A stretch of 64,000 bases of DNA from Silene latifolia (Eukaryota > Streptophyta > Magnoliopsida > Caryophyllales > Caryophyllaceae). Positions 55,292 to 64,000 of the stretch are shown here, in pieces; the first letter of the stretch is position 1, and every line of letters starts with the position of its first letter. The translations under genes and the position numbers were made by a program. The DNA lies in NCBI RefSeq assembly GCF_048544455.1, contig NC_133532.1, positions 84,709,156 through 84,773,155 of the forward strand. Direction: 5' to 3'. A model generated the notes under the pieces. The model searched no databases and was not told the DNA's origin. It saw only the letters and a list, made by a program, of their open reading frames with translations.

Positions 55292-55301
55292 TATATAAAC
55301 T
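55292..55301 (+). promoter_or_regulatory. TATA box of Tekay 3' LTR
   Basis: gtatataaac, 50 bp after the last palindrome. Confidence 0.7.
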
Positions 55302-55768
55302 TCGTTTAACAGTTACTATTCATTTTATCAAAACCTAAACTACGTTCTTCACTTCTCTAATCATCCTTAATCACACTCAAGGCTTTGTTGATCGATCGTG
55401 AGTCTAGTTCCGTTTTTTGTCCCGAATTCTTTGATAAGTTTCTTGTTAATCTTTAGTATGTTGTTTTTAGGGTTTTGCCTTAATTGTCAGTTTAAGGAAA
55501 AAGTGGTTTTGGTGTGATTATGACATAGGCATGATTGTGATTATTGTAGGTGAAGGATTCGTAGAAGAACAATTCTAGCTTCCGTTGTATGCTTGTGATT
55601 CGGATTCGTAATAAGGTAGAGTTTCCCTACTCAGTTGCATGTTTAATTGATTTAAGACGATGTTGATTGTTGTATTGGCATGATTAATATTGTTATTGGA
55701 ATTGTCTTTCTTGAATGTTTGGATTAGTTGTTGTTTGTCTGTGGTTTGCGAGTTGCGTCCTCGGCTGA

Positions 55769-55796
55769 GTGGAGTCATCATCAGGAATGACTTCAC
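55769..55796 (+). other. Conserved LTR hairpin, Tekay 3' LTR
   Basis: GTGGAGTCA pairs with TGACTTCAC (nine pairs, one G-U) around a purine-rich loop. It is a homolog of 57154-57181. Confidence 0.6.
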
Positions 55797-56418
55797 ACCC
55801 TTGATTCGCTCCTTGTGGTTCTCGTCATAAGGGGAATGTGAACATTAATGAAAATAGGTCATTGCTCGTTGCGATGAGCGAGTCTTAGGTGGTCAAGGCT
55901 GCGGCCCCCCACTGGCAGCAAGGATTACCTGTTGCGATGGGTAATCTGGCAGAGCTACACACTTGGGTGTGTAGTCGGTTGCTGGATACTAATGGAGTAT
56001 GGAGAATGGTTCTATGTTTGGATTCGATGGTATTGTTTGTCTTTGTGATTTTCTTATTTTGATTATTCAGTGAACTGACCCCAGTTATGTTTTCTAAAAC
56101 TGTGATGATTCATTCGGAGATGGTGAGCAGATTGTGACAGGTTATGATTTCATGTTAGCTGTGGGATCGAGGATGGGATATCATCACCTAGAGTCTTAGC
56201 TTCCTCTGTCACGAGTTTTTAGATACTTTATGGGTTGTACTTTGATTTACATTCTTTATACTTTGGTTTACAATTTTGAGACGATGTAATAAGTTAACGT
56301 TATACTTTAATAATTGTTCTTCGATGGTCATTGTTGATATACTTACCTCGAGCAACCGAGATGGTAGCAGTGTTATATGCTAGGGTGTGTAATACTCCGT
56401 ATTTATAAGTCTTTAGGT

Positions 56419-56570
56419 ACTCTATCGAGTAGGCCTTACTCTGTCGAGTAAGGGTGAGTTGCGTTTTAAAATAGTTTCGACTGTTGGGTACTCGATCGAG
56501 TAGTCAGGGTACTCGATCGAGTAAGGGGGTACTCGATCGAGTACCTTGGGTACTGATCGAGTAGCCGGTT
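56419..56570. repeat. ACTCGATCGAGT palindrome cluster, C 5' LTR
   Basis: Six copies (ctctatcgagta, ctgtcgagta, then actcgatcgagta several times) lie 45 bp upstream of the TATA box. The 3' LTR cluster is at 62732-62880. Confidence 0.93.
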
Positions 56571-56614
56571 TTCGAGGATGTTTTGTCGGGTTTTGTTAAA
56601 TGATGCGAGATAAG

Positions 56615-56623
56615 TATAAAAGG
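56615..56623 (+). promoter_or_regulatory. TATA box of C 5' LTR
   Basis: tataaaagg follows the palindromes. The same is near 62931 in the 3' LTR. Confidence 0.75.
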
Positions 56624-56782
56624 TTGTCCGTCACTTTTCTTAGTTTCTTTTATATGTTCTAAAACCTAAGTGAGGAGAAAAGGAGTTACGTAGTTTGTCT
56701 GTCATCACATCGTTAGCAAATCCCGGAGCTAGAGGTGTCGTATTTCATTGTTCTTTGCATCATAGTGTTCCTTGCGTCAAGG

Positions 56783-56899
56783 GTAAGTCCTACATACCAA
56801 TTTTATAGCGTTTGGTTGACTTTGTTTAAACCCTAATTTTGGGATTGGGGGTTTTTATGATTTGTTTTGTTGGTAGTGATTATGTGATTATGTGTATAG
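56783..56899 (+). other. Leader-intron candidate in the C LTR
   Basis: Donor AGGGTAAGTCC (56780-56790) and acceptor TGTGTATAG (ending 56899) are followed by gagaagggttcgtagagg. The Tekay LTR has GTGAGT at 55399 and TTGTAG ending 55549, then a homologous downstream sequence. Confidence 0.45.
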
Positions 56900-57153
56900 G
56901 AGAAGGGTTCGTAGAGGAAAGGTTTTGAGACAGCTGCTAGATCGTCTGATGTTTGTGTTGCATTCCGGTAGGATTTCTACTCGATTAGTCCCATAATGGG
57001 GTGATTGTTGATGTGTTGAGATTGATTGTTTGATATAGTAATTGTATTGTGACGGCTGTGATTGTGATTGTACACTGTTGATAAATTCAGACGGTTGTTG
57101 ATATTGTGATTGTGATTGGTTGCCTATGGTTCTCGAGATGCGTTCTCGGCTGA

Positions 57154-57181
57154 GTGGAGTCACTTGCGGGAGTGGCTTCAC
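57154..57181 (+). other. Conserved LTR hairpin, C 5' LTR
   Basis: GTGGAGTCAC and GTGGCTTCAC form ten pairs, two of them G-U, around ttgcggga. Confidence 0.6.
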
Positions 57182-57384
57182 GCCCTAGTTTCGCCCTTCG
57201 TGGAACCCGCCACGGAAGGGGATGTGCACATTAATGGACAGGGTTATCGCTCACTATGTGGAGCGGGGATTTGGTGGGTACGGTGCGGTCCCCCATCGGC
57301 AAAGTCCCAAAGGACGATCGGTGATTGAGATGAGTGGAGTTGGTTGGTTGTGTATGTGTGACAATTAAGGCATGCATTTATCTT

Positions 57385-57388
<4 letters not shown>

Positions 57389-57476
<88 letters not shown>
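57389..57476. repeat. (TA)n microsatellite, C 5' LTR
   Basis: An uninterrupted TA run of about 88 bp. The 3' LTR has a shorter run at 63712-63762. Confidence 0.97.
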
Positions 57477-57480
<4 letters not shown>

Positions 57481-57850
57481 ATTGTGTGATTAGTACTGAC
57501 CCCGTTTAAATGTTTTAAAAGCTGTGGTGATCCATTCGGGGTGGTGAGCGGTTGCTTAGCGGTATATCTTGGATACGCGTGGGATCTAGGCTTTGGGGAT
57601 GGAGTCATCACATATCCGAGTCTTTAGTCTTCCGTTGTGTTTGTTAGGACAGTTCCTTTCAGTTGGTTTATAGTTGGAGAACAGTTGTATTTTGCTTACA
57701 GTTGGTTTTGTTATGTAATCGCTAAAACTTATTTAATAAAGTATGTTTCTTCATTGTCTTATGATTATCATGCCTCGGGTAACCGAGATGGTAGTATCCT
57801 TATACCTGAGTGGTCCTGGTAAGGCACTTGGAGTATGGGGGTGTTACAAA

Positions 57851-57866
57851 TGGTATCAGAGCGACG
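57851..57866 (+). other. Primer-binding site of element C
   Basis: TGGTATCAGAGCGACG, two bases past the LTR, matches initiator tRNA-Met. Confidence 0.92.
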
Positions 57867-60800
57867 ATCCTGAAACATGTAACCAATGAATCTAATGAAT
57901 CTAGGGAGTCAATTAAAATGAACCCGGGGTAAAGGTTGTAGGAGCTAATGCAAAGACTTGGGAGACGTCCTAAAGTCGCGAACTCGCCCTACAATTTTGA
58001 ACCGGTCACCATGGGATATGTGTTGGGATCGTTATGTGCTTATTGTGTGCTGTGTGTATCTATGTAGTAGTATGTTGTATGAATTGATGGATGAAAGATG
58101 ATAATGACGTGAATTGTATGTTGGTTGATTGTAAAGCATGAAAGTATAATTATTGATACATGTAATTTGACATGTTATAATTATGTAAGGAAAAGTGTTT
58201 TGTCTATATATATATATATATAAAGCGATGTGTAAGTATACATGTTGTTGTTGTCGTGTTGAGTAAAAGTACAGAAGGTTGGGAGTGTGAATTGAACATG
58301 TGCTGGGTGAATATGTTGAACGAATATGGTGGATAAATATGTGGTATGATGGATGAATTAGTGGAAAAAGATGAATCATCGTGGTATGGTAACATGGTTC
58401 CGATTAAGCATGTTATATAATGAAAGTTATTTTATAATGTTGTTATGCTAGTAACATGTGAATAGGGGACTTGATGTCATGTATTTGTGATTTTGTTTAC
58501 GGAAAAGTGATAGAATAAAAACATGTGGGTAAGTCATAATTGGCAAGTTAGATAAATTATGTGCATGATGAATGTTGTTGCTTGGCTTTTGAAAATAGTA
58601 ACATATGATTATGAATACTGGTTTTATGAGTTTTGGACTGGTTTTGTTTGCTTGGTTGTTGTTTAAGCTATTTGGAAGTAAAAATCAAATAGTTATGTCG
58701 TCTGATACAGACAAAGTTGTCTTTAAACTGTTATAACTTGAGATGCATAAATGATTTTGATGTGATTCCAATTGGAGGTGATAGCTTGTCCTTTTACGAT
58801 TCTAACGATAGGTCACACGCCCAAAACGACCAAGTAATGAGTGAGTTATGACTGTTTTTCTGAAAAACTGGACAAAGTCTTTGAGAAATGCGTAGGTACT
58901 CGATCGAGTAGCCTTGGTACTCAATCGAGTAGGGGTACTCGATCGAGTACGCCGGTTACTCGATCGAGTGTCCCTAGTAATTTGTTTTACGTGCTTCTGA
59001 TCTTCACCTACTCGATCGAGTAAGTCCCTTACTCGATCGAGTGGCCTGTACTCGATCTAGTGACCCCTATTTTGGGTCATATGCTTATCTTTTGATTTCG
59101 TTGCATATTATGTTTAATTCAAAGGCGTTATTTTGCTTCTGTATGCATTGTTTTACATGTATGTTGGTCTTGACGCGTAAGTTACCCAATTTTGTGGTGT
59201 AAAGAGTGGCACCTATGATGAGTATGAGTTCGGTGGGGAGGACATGATTTATATGTGTTGGGATTGGTAAGACTTAATTGAGGCATAGAGCATGTTGTGT
59301 GAGACGAGATGAGTGACATGATTGTATGTTGAGTAATGAAAATGTAAGTGAATGTGGGCAAGGCATGATGTAAGTTTAAGGAACGTGAGGATGAAAAGAT
59401 TGAAAGAAAGGATGTGGATAGTAGCAACCTGAGATGTATAATAAATTATGGAGGGAGATGGCTAGAAATAGTGTTGAGTAAGAACATATGTAATGAAAGG
59501 TCGTTTGGAAATAGTGGTACATAGCGAACTTAATGGGACATGTCGCGACGTGGATTTGCAGGTAGTGACTGAGTTTGGAAATTTGTGTTATCGAGAGACG
59601 AAACTACTGTGTGATTTCCTTGAGTAATTAACGGTATTAAATGAATTCTGATTTCTAGAGATGTAAAAAGGGAGATGCAATTGTTTGAACATTAAACGTT
59701 GATTCTATGGATAGATTAGTGGCAAGTGTGAGTGATAGCATAATAAGAGAAGATCCATGGTAAGAAAGAGTGAGATGATGTCGGTAGAAAATAATGGAAT
59801 TTGAGTTTTGGAGCAACGAAGGGGTAACTGGATTTCTAAAGAGTTAGCTAGAAGGAATAAGGAGTTGAACTATTAATTGGTATTATTGAGTGTAAAGAGA
59901 AAAGAAGGATAAAAGTAAGCTTAGGAAAATATTCACCGGAGTTATGTGATATAAAGGTAAGGAATCATTGAAATGTGTGATAGAGTCACGAGGATGTTAG
60001 CTAAAGGTTATATAGGAGTTTCAGGACAACATGATTGATAATGAGTTTCGAGGAATTAAGGGAGCAAGAAGTTGGTGGAGTATTGGCACGATATGAGGTA
60101 TTTGGTGGAGAGTTGGATGACAACACAAATAAGATAGTATTGGGAATAATGTTGAGGTAATTTTGTGGATGGGTTTGATGTTCGTTATTTGGAATGATAA
60201 CCAAAGATAGGAGAAAAACCGTGTTATTTTGATATGAGTGTAAGAGGTTTGATATACGACGGTGGTGGTATTGTGGTGTTGTCACTAGTGGTTAAGAGTG
60301 ATGGTATATTAGAAAGGTAGCAATTCTAAAGAGGTTGATTTGGTAGGGACCCGATTGTTGTGTATGATTGTGAGAGGGTATAAGATGTGGTTAGATGAGG
60401 CGGATGCTAATAGTTGAATAGTAACGGTATGGTTATATTTGGCAGGAAGTGATGGTTGTGCGAATGGGGGAATATGTTATGAGGGGCATATGAGTTAAAC
60501 TCGGGCGACAGGTAACCTTTATCGAGTGGTAACTTACGTGATCAGGATTGATTGGTTGGATGTGATTATGGGTCTATGTTATATATGAATGTTTGTGTGA
60601 GGTTCTGACCTCACAAGAAGTGGTATGGTGTGATAGTTATAATGTTGTTATCTGAATGTTCTGCAATATATGTTGAACACGGTAATTTAATTGAATGATA
60701 TCCAAAAAGGTAATAATTTGATTAATTTGACATGGCTAGTTATAATTTTATGTGTATTAATAACACATGTGGATTCCGTGAAATGGTAGAGATGATGTTC

Positions 60801-61800
60801 ATGAGATGCTTATCTGTTTATCCATATAATATGTTGCGTGGTGATTTAATAAAGTGGATTTGAGTAAGTTTTTCTTGTCTGAGAAGTTATGCTCAGTCAG
60901 TGTTTATGGGAATCGTATGCAGTTGTGATGTCTATCGGTGTGGTTGTGGTGCCTCGGGTGGTGATCCGGGCACGGTACATAATGTTGTGATGCGGGTATT
61001 TTCGCACTACGGTGTGGCTGTTGGTGGCGGTGTTGTGATGCCGTCACCGGTTGTGGTGGAGTAGGCGGGATGATTACGATTCGAGTTTCGAAAGTACATA
61101 CTAGTTATACATAGATTGTTGTTTCGTTTGTTGTTGTTTCTGTGAGTTTCGGTTTGGACGAGATAGACAATCGTCTTGATCATTGGTGTTTTCTTTATCA
61201 AGTTAAGTTTGAGAATGAGGGTAGAGTATGATATGGAATAGAGTTGTATATGTCTTCGTTGTTGTCATGGTATAGTGATATTCTCATTGATGGGACACGG
61301 TTGTGAGAAGTTGTTCTGATAATTTTGATCTTGTTCTAGATAAGGCTTTAGTGGACATGGTAATGGCAAGTGATTCGTAGAACATGTGTAGTAATGATCG
61401 ATATATGGGTGGTTCATAATCCTTTGTTGAGATAGTGAGTGTAGGGTGTTGAATAATAAGTGTCGTGTTAAGTTATGTATGAGTCTTGCGGTAATGAATG
61501 AAAGAACTTGAGGATCTAGTGTGAGTGTACGTAACGAGTGGGGATCGTGAGTTATGCGTTTGGGAGGTAGGTGCTTTACATAGAGAGGTATGTTGTTTTG
61601 CAGTAATAATGGAGAGTTAGTATGGTGATTTTGCTACGAGTTTATGGTATAGGTTAGGTGCTATGCCGAATGAGTTGAGGAATGAGAAATGTTTATGTAT
61701 GGGAGCCTTGAATATAAGAATGGTGAGTGTTTGGTTTATAAACGGTTATCTTGCACATGTGGTGGTAAAGAGGGTAATGAGATGTATCTAGGATTTAGTA
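57867..61800 (+). other. Non-coding internal region of element C
   Basis: G/T-rich on the plus strand, with many stops in all frames and no gag or pol motifs that I can see. It holds a second palindrome cluster (58895-59060). Small open frames on the minus strand reflect the base skew. Confidence 0.7.
58895..59060. repeat. ACTCGATCGAGT palindrome cluster inside element C
   Basis: About seven copies, mostly perfect (gtactcgatcgagta), lie 1 kb downstream of the PBS, an internal position like that in the copia D leader. Confidence 0.92.
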
Positions 61801-61807
61801 TTAGTGA

Positions 61808-62445
61808 GTTACGAGGACGTAACATTTATCTTAAGAGGAGTAGGATGTGATAAAAGAGATTTTGATGGGTGTGCATATGGTAATATATTTGGAAGTTTGA
61901 GTCTTGATGTCGAATAAAAGGTTGATTCGTGTTGTGGTTAATTTTGTTAAAGGTCATGACCGTACTGGTAGTAGTTCGATGTTTAGGAGTGTGAGAATAT
62001 TTTGATAGTGTTGACAGTTGGATGATGATGGTTATGAGTTCGATAGTCTTGGCAGTTGGATGAGGATGTTTATGAGTATGAGTAAACTTCGAGGACGAAG
62101 TTCCTTTTAAGGGTGGTAGAATGTAACATTCCGTTTGATGTCTATGAGTGTCTTGATTTTGGATTTGATAGTGGATGATATTATGGAGCTAGCAGCGTTA
62201 GAGGATGGTAGTTGGTTATGTATGGAGTTGGTGTCGTGAGAGATATATATGTGGTGGATACGATATCGTGAGTCATGTTAGGGAAGTAAACATAGTTGGT
62301 GGAGTGGGTGTTAAAAGTTCATGTTTTATGTTTGGTCGAGTTCTTGAGTTCTTAGTTATGTTGTTGTGTCTTGGTCGAGTTAGTATGGTTGTTTTTATGT
62401 ATGTGTTGAACTTCGGGGACGAAGTTCTTTTTAAGGAGAGAAGAC
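61808..62445 (+). repeat. Three hairpin-PPT-TG cassettes of element C
   Basis: Cassette 1: GTTACGAGGACGTAAC (61808-61823), a purine run, then TGTGATAAAAG at 61846. Cassette 2: AACTTCGAGGACGAAGTT (62084-62102), ttttaagggtggtagaa, then TGTAACATTCCG at 62122. Cassette 3: GAACTTCGGGGACGAAGTTC (62408-62427), ttttaaggagagaagac, then the true 3' LTR at 62446. Confidence 0.88.
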
Positions 62446-63708
62446 TGTGACAGGTTATGATTTCATGTTAGCTGTGGGATCGAGGATGGGATATCATCAC
62501 CTAGAGTCTTAGCTTCCTCTGTCACGAGTTTTTAGATACTTTATGGGTTGTACTTTGATTTACATTCTTTATACTTTGGTTTACAATTTTGAGACGATGT
62601 AATAAGTTAACGTTATACTTTAATAATTGTTCTTCGATGGTCATTGTTGATATACTTACCTCGAGCAACCGAGATGGTAGCAGTGTTATATGCTAGGGTG
62701 TGTAATACTCCGTATTTATAAGTCTTTAGGTACTCTATCGAGTAGGCCTTACTCTGTCGAGTAAGGGTGAGTTGCGTTTTAAAATAGTTTCTGACCTGTT
62801 GGGTACTCGATCGAGTAGTCAGGTACTCGATCGAGTAAGGGGGTACTCGATCGAGTACCTTGGGTACTGATCGAGTAAGCAGGTTCTGAGGATGTTTTAT
62901 CGGGTTTTGTTAAATGATGCGAGATAAGTATAAAAGGTTGTCCTTCACTTTTCTTAGTTTCTTTTATATGTTCTAAAACCTAAGTGAGGAGAAAAGGAGT
63001 TACGTAGTTTGTCTGTCATCACATCGTTAGCAAATCCCGGAGCTAGAGGTGTCGGATTTCATTGTTCTTTGCATCATAGTGTTCCTTGCGTCAAGGGTAA
63101 GTCCTACATACCAATTTTATAGCGTTTGGTTGACTTTGTTTAAACCCTAATTTTGGGATTGGGGGTTTTTATGATTTGTTGTGTTGGTAGTGATTATGTG
63201 ATTATGTGTATAGGAGAAGGGTTCGTAGAGGAAAGGTTTTGAGACAGCTGCTAGATCGTCTGATGTTTGTGTTGCATTCCAGGTAGGATTTCCTACTCAG
63301 TATTAGTCCCATAATGGGGTGATTGTTGATGTGTTGAGATTGATTGTTTGATATAGTAATTGTATTGTGACGGCTGTGATTGTGATTGTACAATCGTTGA
63401 TAAATTCGGACGGTTGTTGATATTGTGATTGTGATTGGTTGCCTATGGTTCTCGAGATGCGTTCTCGGCTGAGTGGAGTCACTTGCGGGAGTGGCTTCAC
63501 GCCTAGTTTCGCCCTTCGTGGAACCCGCCACGGAAGGGGATGTGCACATTAATGGACGGGGTTATCGCTCACTATGTGGAGCGGGGATTTGGTGGGTACG
63601 ATCGCGGTCCCCCACCTGCGGGGCTAGTCCAAAGGACGATCGATGATTGAGATGAGTGGAGTTGGTTGGTTGTGTATGTGTGACGATTAAGTCATGTCTG
63701 TTTATCTT

Positions 63709-63766
<58 letters not shown>

Positions 63767-64000
63767 ATTGTGTGATTAATCTTGACCCCGTTTAAATGTT
63801 TTAAAAACGTGGTGATCCATTCGGGGTGGTGAGCGATTGCTTAGCGGTATATCTTGGATACGCGTGGGATCTAGTGGGATAGAGTCATCACATATCTGAG
63901 TCTTTAGTCTTCCGCTGTGTTTGTTAGGACAGTTCCTTTCAGTTGGTTTATAGTTGGAGAACAGTTGTATTTTGCTTACAGTTGGTTTTGTTATGTAATC
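62446..64000 (+). repeat. 3' LTR of element C (truncated by window end)
   Basis: It starts TGTGACAGGTTATG like the 5' LTR and repeats its palindromes (62732-62880), TATA box, hairpin (63473-63500) and TA run (63712-63762). Confidence 0.92.

Larger units (their letters stand above)
55067..56132 (+). repeat. 3' LTR of the Tekay element, cut by element C
   Basis: It starts TATAATACC (first G mutated to A). It carries the GGCC version of the palindrome (55092-55243), a TATA box (55292), a leader-intron candidate (55399-55549) and the conserved LTR hairpin (55769-55796). It is interrupted at 56132 by element C; the rest lies outside the window. Confidence 0.85.
56133..57848 (+). repeat. 5' LTR of element C
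   Basis: TGTGACAGG...GTGTTACA, 1716 bp. In order it contains a palindrome cluster, a TATA box, a leader-intron candidate (56783-56899), the conserved hairpin and a long TA run. Confidence 0.92.
56133..64000 (+). mobile_element. LTR element C, non-coding Tekay-type, runs off the window
   Basis: It is inserted in the Tekay 3' LTR. The 5' LTR (56133-57848) and 3' LTR (62446 to window end) both start TGTGACAGGTTATG and are alike apart from small changes. The PBS is tRNA-Met type. The 4.6-kb internal region lacks coding domains but keeps three hairpin-PPT cassettes at its 3' end. The preceding cagat (56128-56132) is the likely TSD, but its partner is outside the window. Confidence 0.9.

Noticed and set aside
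57378..57611. Open frame coding for Tyr-Ile repeats
   Set aside because: A direct product of the (TA)n run in the LTR of element C.
59182..61201. Several minus-strand open frames inside element C
   Set aside because: They have Ser/Thr/His/Asn-rich compositions caused by the G/T skew of the plus strand, without conserved motifs.

Overview
This 64 kb window looks like a repeat-filled, AT-rich segment of a large eudicot plant genome. I suspect Caryophyllales from the repeat style, but this is not proven. I found no ordinary host gene, rRNA or tRNA. Almost every base belongs to transposable elements nested inside one another, and most boundaries are fixed by terminal dinucleotides, primer-binding sites and target-site duplications (TSDs). 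LAYOUT, outermost to innermost: (1) a plus-strand Ty3/Tekay-type chromovirus, of which the pol (52120-54834) and part of the 3' LTR (55067-56132) are in view; (2) a minus-strand Tekay-type LTR (E, 1-661 plus 51710-52119) inserted into that pol; (3) a minus-strand Athila-type element (A, 662-51704, TSD catgc) inserted into LTR E; (4) inside A: a 5'-truncated LINE (1694-2150), a solo Ty1/copia LTR (3824-5002), a CACTA transposon (11977-42249, TSD aga) and an 8.3-kb non-coding LTR element (b, 42724-51052, TSD taaag); (5) inside the CACTA: a solo LTR (about 13094-14417) and a second Athila-type element (B, 17098-36683, TSD gaaca); (6) inside B: a Ty1/copia element (D, 21416-30181, TSD gaagg). On the right a further non-coding Tekay-type element (C, 56133 to beyond the window) is inserted into the outermost 3' LTR. 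CODING CONTENT: the Athila-type copies A and B encode Gag, an aspartic protease and a third ORF with an acidic tail, but both lack reverse transcriptase and integrase, so the family appears non-autonomous. Copia D encodes Gag-PR-IN-RT-RNaseH with several frame breaks although its LTRs are nearly identical. The Tekay pol has many in-frame stops. The CACTA carries no recognisable TNPD transposase. It carries three diverged copies of a small protein family with XS-like (SGS3-like) features, a GRF zinc-finger protein, and a multi-exon gene with an En/Spm-type region, a DUF8039-like region and a Ulp1-like protease whose expected catalytic Cys reads Tyr. STRUCTURE THE GENES DO NOT EXPLAIN: (a) Tekay-type 3' ends carry two or three repeated cassettes of hairpin, polypurine tract and TG, with stems that covary, and copia D has an analogous duplicated PPT/LTR start; (b) LTRs of unrelated superfamilies carry clusters of short palindromes (ACTCGATCGAGT, ACTCGGCCGAGT or GACGCCCGTC) just upstream of TATA boxes, and in Athila B a cluster also precedes the third ORF, suggesting an internal promoter; (c) element b LTRs have a promoter like those of proliferation genes (site II, telo-box, GA leader); (d) Tekay-type LTRs share a leader intron and a conserved RNA hairpin. 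All calls rest on reading the sequence by eye; no database search was possible.
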